Shown: positions 8,108-18,706 of the stretch, piece by piece
How positions within the stretch are numbered: position 1 is the first letter of the stretch
Layout: every line of letters begins with the position of its first letter
Source: Phycisphaerales bacterium
GTDB lineage: Bacteria > Planctomycetota > Phycisphaerae > Sedimentisphaerales > Anaerobacaceae
DNA length: 55,796 bases
Direction: 5' to 3'
Assembly (NCBI GenBank): GCA_003141315.1
Contig: PLLP01000007.1
Coordinates: 1 to 55,796 of the forward strand
Notes under the pieces: model-generated
What the model was told of the DNA's origin: nothing
Databases searched by the model: none
The model's input: the letters and a program-made list of their open reading frames with translations, nothing else
Program-made: the position numbers and the translations under genes

Positions 8108-9613
8108 ATGACAGACCTTAAAAAACTCGAAGCCTGGTTCGTGACAGGAAGCCAGTCCTTATACGGAGAGAAAACCCTCAGGCAAGTGGCATTGGATTCA
8201 CAGAAGATTGCCCAGGAACTCTCCAAATCGGAACAAATTCCTGTCAAGGTAGTATTTAAGCCGGTACTGACCGGTCCTGATGCGATTTATGACCTGTGTA
8301 TGGAGGCCAATACGGCGAAAAACTGCGTCGGCCTGATTACATGGATGCATACGTTTTCGCCCGCCAAGATGTGGATTGCCGGGCTGAAGGCACTGCAGAA
8401 GCCATTCGTGCATCTGCATACACAGTTTAATAGAGACATACCGTGGTCAACAATTGATATGGACTTTATGAATCTCAACCAGTCGGCGCACGGATGCAGA
8501 GAATTCGGATATATCTGCACGAGAATGAGAAAGAACAGAAAGGTCGTCGTCGGCCACTGGCAGGATAAAGACGTAATCGAAAAGCTGAACGTGTGGGCGA
8601 GAGCCGCGTGCGCATGGCACGATGCACAAGGCGCAAAGATTGCCCGGTTCGGCGACAATATGCGCGAGGTAGCGGTCACGGAAGGCGACAAAGTCGAGGC
8701 ACAAATGCGGCTCGGATATTCGGTGAACGGCTATGGACTCGGCGACGTGGTTGCTTATGTTGACAGAGTAACCGATAAGCAGATTGATAAACTCTTAGTT
8801 GAATACGATGAGCAGTACAAGGTTGAAAAAGATGCCAAGGCGGGCGGGCCATTATATCAGTCACTGCGCGTGGCGGCAAAGATTGAAGTCGGAATGAGAA
8901 AATTCCTCGAAGAGGGCGGCTTCAAGGCATTCACAACCAATTTTGAAAACCTTTACGGATTAGAGCAGCTTCCGGGCCTGGCGGTTCAGAGATTAATGGC
9001 CGACGGTTACGGCTTCGGCGCCGAGGGCGACTGGAAGACGGCTGCGCTTGTCAGGGCAATGAAGGTTATGGCAACAGGCCTGCCGGGCGGGACGAGCTTT
9101 ATGGAAGATTACACATACCACCTCGAACCGAAAAATAATAAGGTGCTCGGCGCACACATGTTAGAGGTTTGCCCGACGGTTTCGAAGAGCAAACCATCGC
9201 TTGAGGTGCATCCGCTTTCTATCGGCGGTAAGGCAGACCCGGCCAGACTCGTGTTCAACTCGGCAAGCGGCCAGGGACTCAACGCCTCCGTAATTGATAT
9301 GGGCAACAGGCTTCGTTTAATTGTCAATGACGTCGATGTTGTTCAGCCGGACGCACCGCTTCCGAAACTGCCGGTTGCCCGTGTTATGTGGGTACCGATG
9401 CCTGACCTGAAGGTCGGTGCGGCATGCTGGATACTCGCAGGCGGCGCTCATCATACAGGCTTCAGTATGGCAATAACAAACGAATACCTCGAAGACTTTG
9501 CGGAAATGGCAGGCATGGAATACGTGCTTATCGACAAGGACACCTGCGTTTCGTGTTTCAAAGACCGGCTCCGCTGGAACGAGGTTTATTACCAGGTAGC
9601 CAAAGGTCTGTAA
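8108..9613 (+). CDS. araA: L-arabinose isomerase
   Basis: 501 residues, the usual length for the family. The enzyme interconverts L-arabinose and L-ribulose, the first step of bacterial arabinose catabolism, with Mn2+. Seen: the N-terminal [39 protein letters not shown], the glutamate of [28 protein letters not shown], the metal/catalytic His of [10 protein letters not shown], and GAHHTGFS near the end. The frame has an earlier ATG at 8093, but GGAG lies nine bases before the ATG at 8108 and the N-terminus [12 protein letters not shown] aligns with known AraA. No araB or araD is adjacent. A strong intrinsic terminator follows (9644-9680). It pairs functionally with the GH127 enzyme at 1797-4160. 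Confidence 0.96.
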   Translation: MTDLKKLEAWFVTGSQSLYGEKTLRQVALDSQKIAQELSKSEQIPVKVVFKPVLTGPDAIYDLCMEANTAKNCVGLITWMHTFSPAKMWIAGLKALQKPFVHLHTQFNRDIPWSTIDMDFMNLNQSAHGCREFGYICTRMRKNRKVVVGHWQDKDVIEKLNVWARAACAWHDAQGAKIARFGDNMREVAVTEGDKVEAQMRLGYSVNGYGLGDVVAYVDRVTDKQIDKLLVEYDEQYKVEKDAKAGGPLYQSLRVAAKIEVGMRKFLEEGGFKAFTTNFENLYGLEQLPGLAVQRLMADGYGFGAEGDWKTAALVRAMKVMATGLPGGTSFMEDYTYHLEPKNNKVLGAHMLEVCPTVSKSKPSLEVHPLSIGGKADPARLVFNSASGQGLNASVIDMGNRLRLIVNDVDVVQPDAPLPKLPVARVMWVPMPDLKVGAACWILAGGAHHTGFSMAITNEYLEDFAEMAGMEYVLIDKDTCVSCFKDRLRWNEVYYQVAKGL

Positions 9614-9643
9614 AATTTAGTTTCACAAATTGAATCACAATTC

Positions 9644-9680
9644 AAAACTCCGGCACGATTAAATCCTGCCGGAGTTTTTT
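9644..9680 (+). terminator. Intrinsic terminator after araA, possibly bidirectional
   Basis: AAAACTCCGGCA pairs perfectly with TGCCGGAGTTTT across an 11-base loop, and the T-run extends on the plus strand. The convergent gene ends at 9703, and the A-rich left arm could give it a T-run as well. Confidence 0.9.
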
Positions 9681-9702
9681 TTTATAAGGGTAAATCCCGG
9701 TA

Positions 9703-10932
9703 TTATCTGGGCGATTTGAAAGGTTTATAAAGGGGGTCGCCAATAAGAACCATCTGCCAGGAATTGAAGGGATTTGTTTTTGCGTAGGCTTCAACGAGGC
9801 AATCGCCATCCAATAGATGCTCGACAAAATCCTTCGGGTCAGGAAAGGCTGAAAGGTATGGCTCCGCCACGGCGCCAATCGTTGCGGTAACGCCTCTCGT
9901 CAGCATCGCAGGACACCACTGAGTGCTATTGGCATCACGCAGATTCACCGCCTCGAAACTTGCGATATGAACGCCTATCGCCCCATCGACGAATTTGAAA
10001 GAATCGATGTATTTTTGCAGACTGTACCAGCCGAAATAAATCGCGGTATCAGGACATTGATTCGGCTCGAACAGGGCGGGCGTTTTCTCCTCGACAACGA
10101 GGAGATTGCTTTTTTCTCTGAGCATCTGCGCAAGAGCCAAAAGAGAGTCGTCATATTTTTTGAATAAAGAGTCTTGCCTGCCTTTAGGCGATTCAGAAAA
10201 TCGGCTGTCGATATACGCCGTTCCGGTTAAACCCTTTTTCTCTGCTCTTATTGCCTTATCAATGAGTCCTTTTGCAATCTCGAAACTCGGCCCGTCGAGG
10301 CGGCTTACCATAAGTATCCGCGTAGTTTCCGGCAAAAATCTGTTTGCCAGCGGATTTACCTGCCACCTGTAAAGCTCATAATCGCCCGAAAGGACAATCG
10401 TAAGCTCGCTATCGGCCGATGCGCCTGTTTCCCTGCCTTCAATGCGGTCGATATTGGTCTGTATTATAAGGATTTGCTGCTCGATTTCTTTTCGCTGCTC
10501 TTTGGGAAATTCGAGTACGTCCTGTTTGTTTTTAGTAAGCAGATTTTTTTTCTCATCGAGCCGCTGTTTAAGCAGCTTCAATTCTTCTTCATAGCCTTTC
10601 AGAGTCCCCCTGCCGCCGACCCTTGCAGGAACTCCATAAGTAGTAAGCAGGCATCTTATTTTGAAAAATTGAGGGTCAAGAAGTTTGTTGCGGACCGGCT
10701 CGACGATTTTTTTGTTGTAGTCGTCCCTGCTGATTTCATAATCGAGATTTTTGCCGAGCGAAAGTGTTAAAATATTTTCTTTCGGCACCAGCCGCTCTTT
10801 ACAATAGTATTTTGCAAGCTGCACAGATTGCGCAGAGTCGCTATTGGCTATTATCAAAATCTCATCAGGCTCCAGCGGGAATGCGGCAGCAGTGAAAAGA
10901 AAAAATGAGATAAAAATAATTCCAGTTTTCAT
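9703..10932 (-). CDS. TIGR03790-family exported protein of unknown function
   Basis: 409 residues. A signal peptide (about residues 1-16, ending TAAAFP) is followed by LEPDEILIIANSDSAQSVQLAKYYCKER, a charged coiled-coil-like insert (about residues 120-180), and a C-terminal part with IYFGWYSLQKY, TRGVTATIGAVAEPYL and LIGDPLYKPF. This order matches what I know as TIGR03790, found in planctomycetes and some deltaproteobacteria without an assigned role. The open frame runs 75 codons further upstream into fcl, but the ATG at 10932 directly precedes the signal peptide and has AGGCAGGG before it. It starts 28 bp after the fcl stop, so it is probably the last gene of the nucleotide-sugar operon. The role is unknown. 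Confidence 0.75.
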   Translation of the reverse strand: MKTGIIFISFFLFTAAAFPLEPDEILIIANSDSAQSVQLAKYYCKERLVPKENILTLSLGKNLDYEISRDDYNKKIVEPVRNKLLDPQFFKIRCLLTTYGVPARVGGRGTLKGYEEELKLLKQRLDEKKNLLTKNKQDVLEFPKEQRKEIEQQILIIQTNIDRIEGRETGASADSELTIVLSGDYELYRWQVNPLANRFLPETTRILMVSRLDGPSFEIAKGLIDKAIRAEKKGLTGTAYIDSRFSESPKGRQDSLFKKYDDSLLALAQMLREKSNLLVVEEKTPALFEPNQCPDTAIYFGWYSLQKYIDSFKFVDGAIGVHIASFEAVNLRDANSTQWCPAMLTRGVTATIGAVAEPYLSAFPDPKDFVEHLLDGDCLVEAYAKTNPFNSWQMVLIGDPLYKPFKSPR

Positions 10933-10960
10933 TTGCCCTGCCTCTGCGGTTTTGCTGCGG

Positions 10961-11908
<948 letters not shown>

Positions 11909-12919
11909 TTATTTTTTGTTTCCTTTTTCCTTGATAATCTTTTCGTTTTCCGCGATATCCATATCGGCATCCGTCATCAATTTGGCAATCTCTTTAAAAG
12001 TCACTTTCGGTTTCCAGCCGAGAATCTTCGCAGCCTTATCGGCATTACCCTGAAGGATGTCAACCTCGGCAGGTCTGAAATATCTTTTATCAATCTCAAC
12101 ATATTTTTTCCAGTCGAGTCCCAAATAGCCGAACACCTCGTCGAGAAATTCCTTTACCGAATGCGTCTGGCCGGTAGCGATGACAAAATCATCGGGCTTA
12201 TCCTGCTGGAGCATCAGCCACATCGCCTCGACGAAATCAGCGGCGAAACCCCAGTCTCTTTTCGCGTCGAGATTGCCGAGATACAATTTATCCTGAAGGC
12301 CGAGCTTAATCCTTGTGGCGGCACGGGTAATCTTGCGGGTGACAAAAGTTTCGCCCCGCCGAGGTGATTCGTGGTTGAAGAGGATGCCGTTGCAGGCAAA
12401 AAGCCCGTAAGCCTCGCGGTAATTTATCGTTTGCCAGAAACTATAAACTTTGGCGCAGGCGTAAGGGCTTCGGGGGTAAAAGGGAGTTGTTTCATTTTGC
12501 GGCGTTTCGACAACCTTGCCGAACATCTCGCTGCTGCTGGCCTGGTAGAATTTGACTTTTCTTTTGCCGGAGCGAATCGCCTCCAGAAGCCGCAGCGTGC
12601 CGAGGGCATCGGTGTTCACTGTATAAATTGGAATATCGAAACTCACCCGCACGTGACTTTGAGCGCCGAGGTTGTAAATTTCGTCCGGGGCGATTTCGCT
12701 CATTAGCGATGCGAGGTTGGTGCCATCGGTAAGGTCGCCATAGACGAGATGCAGTTTCGGCTGATTGTGCGGGTCCTGATAGAGGTGGTCGATTCTGCCG
12801 GTATGAAACGATGAGCTTCGCCGGATGATTCCCCAGACCTCGTAGCCTTTTTTCAGCAGAAACTCCGTAAGGTACGAGCCATCCTGACCAGTAATTCCCG
12901 TAATTAAAGCCTTTTTCAT
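11909..12919 (-). CDS. gmd: GDP-mannose 4,6-dehydratase
   Basis: 336 residues. It catalyses the NADP-dependent first step from GDP-mannose to GDP-4-keto-6-deoxymannose. Seen: [15 protein letters not shown] cofactor motif at the N-terminus, [35 protein letters not shown], the catalytic [21 protein letters not shown], and [21 protein letters not shown]. It abuts fcl, the enzyme that uses its product. GDP-L-fucose made here would feed glycan or small-molecule fucosylation; no fucosyltransferase lies in the window. Confidence 0.96.
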   Translation of the reverse strand: MKKALITGITGQDGSYLTEFLLKKGYEVWGIIRRSSSFHTGRIDHLYQDPHNQPKLHLVYGDLTDGTNLASLMSEIAPDEIYNLGAQSHVRVSFDIPIYTVNTDALGTLRLLEAIRSGKRKVKFYQASSSEMFGKVVETPQNETTPFYPRSPYACAKVYSFWQTINYREAYGLFACNGILFNHESPRRGETFVTRKITRAATRIKLGLQDKLYLGNLDAKRDWGFAADFVEAMWLMLQQDKPDDFVIATGQTHSVKEFLDEVFGYLGLDWKKYVEIDKRYFRPAEVDILQGNADKAAKILGWKPKVTFKEIAKLMTDADMDIAENEKIIKEKGNKK

Positions 12920-12991
12920 TTTTTACCTCTCACAAACTTTCGCCATTCGCCATAAATTTATATTCTGTATTCTATGTTCTATCCCGTTATC

Positions 12992-13975
12992 TTAACTTGT
13001 TGGATTCTTCCGTTTTTCAGTTTCGATAATAATCTTCAGGGTCGCATCGAGAGAAGTTTTCGGCAGCCAGGCGATTGTCTTTTTTATTCGGTCGATATTC
13101 GGGACACGTCTGGCCATATCGTCAATAGGCCTGCCATAAGCCTGCTGATAAGAGATATAAACTTTTTTACTTTTACTGCCTGTTAATTTAATAATTTTGT
13201 CAGCCAGCATCTCGATTGTGATTTCGTCAGTCGAGCCGACGTTATAAACCCTGCCCGCTGCCGATTCATTCTGCATTAAACCGGTTATCGCATCGAGAAC
13301 ATCGCCAACGAAACAGAAGCACCTGCTCTGCTTGCCTGAGCCGTAAATTGTGACAGGCTCATTTTTCAGTGCGGACTGGACGAATCGCGGAACGACCATG
13401 CCGTATTGCCCCGTCTGCCGGGGGCCAATGGTATTGAAAAATCTTGCGATTACAACGCCGAGACCATACTGCTGATAAAACGCCAGGCCGAGAAATTCGT
13501 CTATCGCCTTGCTGCACGCATAAGACCATCGCGAATAAATGGTGCTGCCGAGCACAATATCGTCATCCTCGGCGAAAGGCACCTTTTCGCTTTTGCCGTA
13601 GACCTCGCTGCTGGAGGCGATTAAGATTTTTTTGCGGAATTTGTTCGCCAAATCCAACACAATTTCTGTGCCGCCGATATTGGTCTCAATCGTATGCACG
13701 GGCCTTTCGGCAATCAATTTGACGCCAACGGCGGCGGCGAGATGATAAATGCAATCGCAATCTTTGCATAGTTTTTCCAGCAAGGCTTCATTGCGGACAT
13801 CACCCTCGACAAATTCAAAATCAGTATTGCCGGCGAATGACTCGATATTTTTCAGACTGCCTGTGCTGAGGTTATCGATAACCGCGACCTGGCAGCCGTC
13901 TTTGAGCAGCCTTTCCGCCAGATGGCTTCCGATAAACCCCGCCCCGCCCGTAATCAATGCTTTTCTTTTAGTCAT
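12992..13975 (-). CDS. NAD-dependent nucleotide-sugar epimerase/dehydratase (extended SDR)
   Basis: 327 residues. The Rossmann motif GGAGFIGSHLAERLL starts near residue 10, followed by NLSTGS, the catalytic SSSEVYGK region and YACSK, then RFFNTIGPRQTGQYGMVVPRF and a C-terminal substrate domain. The combination resembles UDP-glucose 4-epimerase and UDP-glucuronate decarboxylase relatives; sequence alone does not choose between them. It sits 14 bp after the pterin synthase stop and 72 bp before gmd, so it is probably in the same transcript. The spacer at 12920-12991 contains degenerate TTCGCCA and TTCTGTATTCTATG words. Confidence 0.85.
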   Translation of the reverse strand: MTKRKALITGGAGFIGSHLAERLLKDGCQVAVIDNLSTGSLKNIESFAGNTDFEFVEGDVRNEALLEKLCKDCDCIYHLAAAVGVKLIAERPVHTIETNIGGTEIVLDLANKFRKKILIASSSEVYGKSEKVPFAEDDDIVLGSTIYSRWSYACSKAIDEFLGLAFYQQYGLGVVIARFFNTIGPRQTGQYGMVVPRFVQSALKNEPVTIYGSGKQSRCFCFVGDVLDAITGLMQNESAAGRVYNVGSTDEITIEMLADKIIKLTGSKSKKVYISYQQAYGRPIDDMARRVPNIDRIKKTIAWLPKTSLDATLKIIIETEKRKNPTS

Positions 13976-13989
13976 CAGTCTTTAATTTT

Positions 13990-14784
13990 TCACTTTCCAT
14001 AATATGAGCAAAAGGTTTTTTCCGTTTCCTGGATTGTAACGCAATGCAGGGTGGCTTTTTCGAACCGGCCAAATAAACTATCCCAGGCAAAGACCGACAA
14101 ATTCTCCACGGTCGGTATCACCTTCGAGAAATGCGGCACATCGACGTTGAGATTTTTGTGGTCCAAAATCCGAATCAGCTTTTCATCGACAATTCTTTGA
14201 AAATCCGCAACGTGCAGGTCGCCGGGGGCGGCCTTAACCATCACCTCGACAATGTAATTGTGGCCGTGGCCCGCGGGGTTGGCGCATTTGCCGAACAGGC
14301 TGAAATTTTCCTGCTCCGAAAGGCTGTCATTCCACAGTTTATGCGTTGCGGCAAACTCGAATTTTTCGCTAAAATAGACCATATTTTTCTCCCGGCTGTC
14401 AATCGCAACAGCCCGCAGCGGATTCAATTGCAGAGACAGGCAGCTTACAGAAGCGTTTGTGAAAATACTTTTTAATTTTTCCCTGCTTTCCGCCAGAAGC
14501 TGCGCAATCTCGATAAAACCCGTGTGCCTACCTTGTTTGAAATATGTTCTTATCCGCTCTGCGATGACCGGCACGACGGATTTGCGAACTTCCGTGTCGA
14601 TGTCAAGAACATTGACTACAAAGCCGCTTTTTTCATCGAGGCCGCCATCGAGAGTGACGGCCAATTCGAAGAAGATAGCCAGCCCGTCGCCAGCCGGCTG
14701 CGACGAGAATGAATTGAAGCCATTGATGTCCGCCGGCAAAAACGGGGTTATCGAAAATCGAACCTTTCTTGTTAATCTGTGCAT
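13990..14784 (-). CDS. 6-pyruvoyl-tetrahydropterin synthase-like protein with a degenerate duplicated N-terminal domain
   Basis: 264 residues, about twice the usual length. The C-terminal half (about residues 135-264) is a full PTPS/QueD domain: zinc His in FAATHKL and in HGH, the Cys of KCANPAGHGHNY, DHKNLN, and the Glu of PTVENLS. The Cys-x5-HGH spacing is that of true PTPS (biopterin route) rather than the shorter spacing usual in QueD; this is from knowledge of the family, not a computation. The N-terminal half (about residues 5-125) keeps the fold outline (LAIFFELAVTLDGGLDEKSG then VVNVLDIDTEV) but lacks the zinc histidines. folE, which makes its substrate precursor, is the gene before it. 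The start ATG at 14784 has only a weak ribosome site. Confidence 0.82.
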   Translation of the reverse strand: MHRLTRKVRFSITPFLPADINGFNSFSSQPAGDGLAIFFELAVTLDGGLDEKSGFVVNVLDIDTEVRKSVVPVIAERIRTYFKQGRHTGFIEIAQLLAESREKLKSIFTNASVSCLSLQLNPLRAVAIDSREKNMVYFSEKFEFAATHKLWNDSLSEQENFSLFGKCANPAGHGHNYIVEVMVKAAPGDLHVADFQRIVDEKLIRILDHKNLNVDVPHFSKVIPTVENLSVFAWDSLFGRFEKATLHCVTIQETEKTFCSYYGK

Positions 14785-14785
14785 A

Positions 14786-14826
14786 ACTCGTCACTCGTCT
14801 CTCGTTGCTCGTCGCTCGTGACTCGT
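14786..14826. repeat. Degenerate tandem ACTCGTC-type micro-repeat
   Basis: About six copies of a 6-7-bp word (CTCGTCA, CTCGTCT, CTCGTTG, CTCGTCG, CTCGTGA, CTCGTAA) fill the spacer between the pterin synthase and folE. An A/T-rich run of ATTTTGCATTTTTAATTTT-like words follows to 14890. Not coding. Confidence 0.8.
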
Positions 14827-14886
14827 AATCTTTAATTTTGTATTTTCTATTCCGCAATTTTGCATTTTTAATTTTAATTTTTTAAT

Positions 14887-15474
14887 TTATTTATGCATCA
14901 GAGTCATAACCTCGCTTCTGCTGCGGGGGTCGCTTTTGAAAGTTCCGCGAAGCGACGAGGTCACCATAACCGAGCCGGGTTTTTTTGTGCCTCGTATAGT
15001 CATACAACTGTGCGAGGCCTCCAGCACGACCGCTACGCCGTGCGGCTTGAGGTTATTCATCAGGAAGTCCGCAATCTGGTCGGTAAGCCTTTCCTGCACC
15101 TGGAGCCTGCGTGCAAAACTATCGACTATGCGGGCTAATTTGCTTACGCCCAGCACCTTGCCCCTCGGCAGATAGGCCACGTGAGCGGTTCCGATGAACG
15201 GCATTAAATGATGTTCGCAGATGCTGTAAAAAGGAATTTCCCGCAGGAGGACAATTTCGTCGTAATTTTCAGTGAAGACGCTATCCAAATGCTGTTTTGG
15301 GTCTTCCTGCATACCGCCGAGCAGCTCGGCATACATTCTGGCGACCCTGGCCGGCGTCTTCCTGATTCCCTCGCGGTTCAAATCCTCTCCGACCGCTTCG
15401 AGTATCTGCCTGACGGCGTTTTCTATTTTTTCTATATCCACAATAGATTTGTCGGGATTATTCTTCGTATCCAT
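14887..15474 (-). CDS. folE: GTP cyclohydrolase I
   Basis: 195 residues, the normal size of the type IA enzyme. It converts GTP to 7,8-dihydroneopterin triphosphate, the entry to folate and to biopterin. Zinc and catalytic motifs are complete: [10 protein letters not shown] (Cys and His), [28 protein letters not shown], and SHSCMTIRG with the second zinc Cys. Two bases separate its ATG from the pepA stop, so translation is probably coupled to pepA. The pterin synthase gene follows in the same direction after a 102-bp spacer. Confidence 0.96.
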   Translation of the reverse strand: MDTKNNPDKSIVDIEKIENAVRQILEAVGEDLNREGIRKTPARVARMYAELLGGMQEDPKQHLDSVFTENYDEIVLLREIPFYSICEHHLMPFIGTAHVAYLPRGKVLGVSKLARIVDSFARRLQVQERLTDQIADFLMNNLKPHGVAVVLEASHSCMTIRGTKKPGSVMVTSSLRGTFKSDPRSRSEVMTLMHK

Positions 15475-15476
15475 TT

Positions 15477-17018
15477 CTATGCCTTCCTGCCTTTGCTGAG
15501 AGCGGTTAAAAACGCCGTGAGCAGCCTTACGCCGAAACCGGTTGAGCCTTCAGCGGAACAGCTTGTGCTGTGTTCGAATACATCCATACCTGCAATGTCG
15601 AGATGCGCCCATTTGGCCTTATCGACAAACTGGCCGAGAAAGGCGGCGGCTGTGCAGGCCCCACCCCATTTGCTGCCGATATTTTTTAAATCCGCGATTT
15701 TGCTTTTCATTTCCTTGGCGTAATCATCTCCGCTGGGCATATACCAGACCCGCTCGCCGCTGTCTTGTGCCGCATTTTGCAATTTTTTTATAAGTTCATC
15801 GTCGTTTCCGAACAGCCCCGCCATATATTGGCCAAGGGCGACGACGCATGCGCCGGTGAGTGTCGCAATATCAATAATGATGTCGCACTTCTGCCTGACG
15901 GCGTAGTTGAGGGCATCGCAAAGAATCATTCTGCCCTCGGCATCGGTATTCTGAATCTCGACGGTTTTTCCGCTGGCGGTGGTGATGATGTCGCCGGGCC
16001 GGTAGCTTGTGGCGCTTGGCAGGTTCTCCGCTGACGGTATCAGGCCGTAAATATTGAGGGGCAGTTTCAATTCCGCAGCCGCCTTCAACGTCGCCATCAC
16101 GGCGATTCCGCCCGATTTATCGAGCTTCATCGCCTCCATATTGGCGGCGGGCTTTATACTTATGCCGCCGGAATCGAAAGTGATGGCCTTTCCGACTAAT
16201 GCAACTGTCGGCAGTCTGCTGGATTTCCCCGCCCCGTTATATTGCAGGATTATAAAACGCGGTGCGCTTTTCGAGCCTGAGCCGACGGCGAGTATGCCGC
16301 CCATATTTTTTTTCTGCATCGCCTTCTCATTCAGGACGGTGCATTTTAATCCTTTAGTCTGCCTTGCCAATTTCATCGCCTCGGCGGCGAGGGTCGACGG
16401 GTTTATAACATTGCCGGGCCTGTTCGAGAGCATCCGGGCAAGATTCTGAGCCCTGCCGACAACGATGCCCGCGGCACAACCTTTATTTAATTTAGCGGCA
16501 TCTTTTTGGTCCGGCTCGACAATATCAATCATCAGTTTATCCGGGCCGGCATCTTCGGTTTTCGTGACATATTCATCGTAGCGGAAGCTGCCGAAATATG
16601 CCCCTTCGGCACAAGCCCGCCCCATTTCTACAGTATCCAATTTATCCTCAAAAGCCTTATGCAGAGCAAGCGACAGCCGTTTAATGTTCAGCGCCGCTGC
16701 CTTATATGCTGCGCAGGAGGCAGCATCCCGCAGGGTATCGAGCGTCGCTTTCTTTTTCTCGCCGAGACCTACGAGCATCAATCTTTGTGCGGCGATTTTG
16801 CCGGCGGTATATAAAACCTCCGTCGTATGCTCTTCAGCCTTGAAATCGCCGAGCTTGATTATCTTTTCAGCGGAGGCGCCGATTTTTTTATCGAGCAGTC
16901 GATTCGTATCATCGAGTTTTTTGGGGTCTGAAAAAACGCCGACACAAAGCATATCCGTTTTAATCTTATGCAGTTCCGCCCTTTGCACTGAAACCTTGAC
17001 ATCCATTATCTTTTTCAT
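15477..17018 (-). CDS. pepA: Leucyl aminopeptidase (M17)
   Basis: 513 residues. It is a cytosolic di-metal exopeptidase removing N-terminal residues from peptides. The N-terminal macro-like domain runs to about residue 170, and the catalytic domain follows with [23 protein letters not shown] and the signature NTDAEGRM, which together supply the Lys, Asp and Glu metal ligands. NRPGNVINP and [11 protein letters not shown] are also present. The listed start gives [11 protein letters not shown]; the second Met (17006) is also possible. Downstream folE begins after two bases. Confidence 0.95.
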   Translation of the reverse strand: MKKIMDVKVSVQRAELHKIKTDMLCVGVFSDPKKLDDTNRLLDKKIGASAEKIIKLGDFKAEEHTTEVLYTAGKIAAQRLMLVGLGEKKKATLDTLRDAASCAAYKAAALNIKRLSLALHKAFEDKLDTVEMGRACAEGAYFGSFRYDEYVTKTEDAGPDKLMIDIVEPDQKDAAKLNKGCAAGIVVGRAQNLARMLSNRPGNVINPSTLAAEAMKLARQTKGLKCTVLNEKAMQKKNMGGILAVGSGSKSAPRFIILQYNGAGKSSRLPTVALVGKAITFDSGGISIKPAANMEAMKLDKSGGIAVMATLKAAAELKLPLNIYGLIPSAENLPSATSYRPGDIITTASGKTVEIQNTDAEGRMILCDALNYAVRQKCDIIIDIATLTGACVVALGQYMAGLFGNDDELIKKLQNAAQDSGERVWYMPSGDDYAKEMKSKIADLKNIGSKWGGACTAAAFLGQFVDKAKWAHLDIAGMDVFEHSTSCSAEGSTGFGVRLLTAFLTALSKGRKA

Positions 17019-17046
17019 TTTTTATTTTTCCTTTCGCCATCCGCCA

Positions 17047-17079
17047 TCCGCCTTCGGCGGACCTTCGGCAAACCGAAGG
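17047..17079. repeat. Two adjacent hairpins: TCCGCC-TTC-GGCGGA then CCTTCGG-CAAA-CCGAAGG
   Basis: The first (17047-17061) belongs to the dispersed palindrome set; the second (17062-17079) is a perfect 7-bp stem with a 4-base loop. Both lie in the 228-bp spacer between pepA and the flagellar operon. The copy at 6039 is also followed by CCTTCGG, but there without the second arm. CGCCATCCGCCATCCGCC words precede. Confidence 0.8.
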
Positions 17080-17246
17080 CAATTTCATTATCCTGTGTTC
17101 TGCATTCTGAATAGAGTATTTTACCTCAAGTTTTTCCTTTTGCACCTCAATTTTTAATTTTAACCCTATGGGCCGAACGCCAAAACACAAAGGTGATATG
17201 TTGAATTTTTAGAGGTTGCCTTGATTATCCCTATCGGCGGATTCAG

Positions 17247-18017
17247 TTAATTATTATCCGAAAGGACGGCAATTAAGATATGAGTTTTTTTAGAGGCGGA
17301 CTCCTCCGCAACCGCCCAGTCGCCGCCTGCGCCAGCACCCCAGCAATAGATTGCCCCGCTGCCGGCAGGAAGCTTCTCGTGCAGAAAATCCGCAACCGCC
17401 TGTGCGCGCCTTGCGGAAATTAGCCACTGCTGTTTTGCGCCCGGCTCCTGTGCCGCAAAACCGACAACGTAAAGATTCATCTGTCCCGGTGCGACAGACT
17501 CCTGCAGATTGGAAGCAAAGAGATTGAGGAATTGTTTTGCGGACTGGTCTAATACAGGCTGCCCCTGCCCGAAAGTAATCGGCGTAATTACAAAATTGGG
17601 ATGCTTTCCCGCCATTGGCGACCTGAACGTTTTGGTTTTGTTTTTAAGCTCGGTGAAAATTCGCCGTATTCTTTCTTCGCGTGCGTCAATTGTCCTGTCA
17701 GAGGTTTCGTTTGCATCGTTGATACGATGATAAACTTTTCGGCTGTCAAAATTCAGTTGGCTGTCGGGACTTCCTGCGAGGTCCTGTTTGCCGCCGAATA
17801 TTTCCGGCATACCCAATCCCGACATTGTCGTCCTGAATCCGTAGAGCGTCTTTTCGAAAATTCCCTCGCCCTCGTTGCATAACTTTCCGCTTTTGGCGGT
17901 TGACATCGTAAGGAGCATTACGAAAAACGCCATCAGCAGGGAAATCATATCCGCAAAGGAGATAATCCAGAGCGGCGCACATTCGCCTTTTTCTTCGGGT
18001 GGAGGTGGTTTTTTCAT
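17247..18017 (-). CDS. Second MotB/OmpA-family stator-like protein
   Basis: 256 residues. A single membrane helix near the N-terminus has the MotB pattern PLWIISFADMISLLMAFFVML with the proton-path Asp23. The C-terminal half is OmpA-like: FGQGQPVLDQSAKQFL, LYVVGFAAQEPG and SARRAQAVADFLHEKL, the peptidoglycan-binding region. It overlaps the preceding motB by four bases (ATGA). It is a diverged paralogue, possibly an alternative or mixed stator subunit; only one motA is present in this operon. Confidence 0.85.
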   Translation of the reverse strand: MKKPPPPEEKGECAPLWIISFADMISLLMAFFVMLLTMSTAKSGKLCNEGEGIFEKTLYGFRTTMSGLGMPEIFGGKQDLAGSPDSQLNFDSRKVYHRINDANETSDRTIDAREERIRRIFTELKNKTKTFRSPMAGKHPNFVITPITFGQGQPVLDQSAKQFLNLFASNLQESVAPGQMNLYVVGFAAQEPGAKQQWLISARRAQAVADFLHEKLPAGSGAIYCWGAGAGGDWAVAEESASKKTHILIAVLSDNN

Positions 18018-18685
18018 TTATACGCGCCTTCATCAATCAGGCTGATTTCGAGCATTCGCCCATTTCGATAAGCATCGGGACTATTCTGCGGGGATAAACC
18101 AGCGGCGGCAACGCCGCAGCGATTCTTCGATAGTCCTTTTGCGGCAAGATAATCAACGATACTAATTGCCCGCATAAGACCAGTCTCGCCGCTGGCTGAA
18201 GAAGGGTTCTCGCTGACGATAATCCTGTCCGGCAATTTCTCGAGATATGCGGCAAGTGCCTCGAGAAAATCACGTCCGTCTGCCGACAAGGCGGTGCCGG
18301 TTCCAAGGAAGACGGTTGCGGATTCAATCAAAAATACTTTTCGTGTTCTGAAATCCTTCTGGCCTGACTCTGCGAGCAATCCTTTTCCGCTGCCCTGGTC
18401 GAGAGTCGGCTTTTCGCTGCCTTTTTCGTTCTGCCCTGAAGTGACAGATTTAGGCCCGACGGCGGTCCGCGGGGGTTTTACATGCCAGCCTCCGTAATAA
18501 TTCGGAGCGAGTGCGGACTTTGCAACCTTTTTCAGTTTAGCGGCCTCGGCCGGTCCGAAGTTGGAGAAGGTCGAGAGCATCACAAAAAATGCCATCAGGA
18601 GTGAAATCATATCCGCAAAGGAAATAATCCAAAGCGGCGCACCCTCGCCGCCTTCTTCTTCCTGTGGTTTCGGTTTATTTGCCAT
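18014..18685 (-). CDS. motB: Flagellar motor stator protein MotB
   Basis: 223 residues. The N-terminal helix APLWIISFADMISLLMAFFVML carries the proton-accepting Asp25, and a linker of about 80 Gly/Ser/Lys-rich residues precedes a short OmpA-like domain (FLGTGTALSADGRDFLEAL, then ISIVDYLAAKGL and NGRMLEISL). MotB anchors the MotA channel to peptidoglycan in the cell envelope. It starts 21 bp after motA and ends in a four-base overlap with the second motB-like gene. Confidence 0.9.
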   Translation of the reverse strand: MANKPKPQEEEGGEGAPLWIISFADMISLLMAFFVMLSTFSNFGPAEAAKLKKVAKSALAPNYYGGWHVKPPRTAVGPKSVTSGQNEKGSEKPTLDQGSGKGLLAESGQKDFRTRKVFLIESATVFLGTGTALSADGRDFLEALAAYLEKLPDRIIVSENPSSASGETGLMRAISIVDYLAAKGLSKNRCGVAAAGLSPQNSPDAYRNGRMLEISLIDEGAYK

Positions 18686-18706
18686 CGGTACAACTCCGCA
18701 GTTGGA

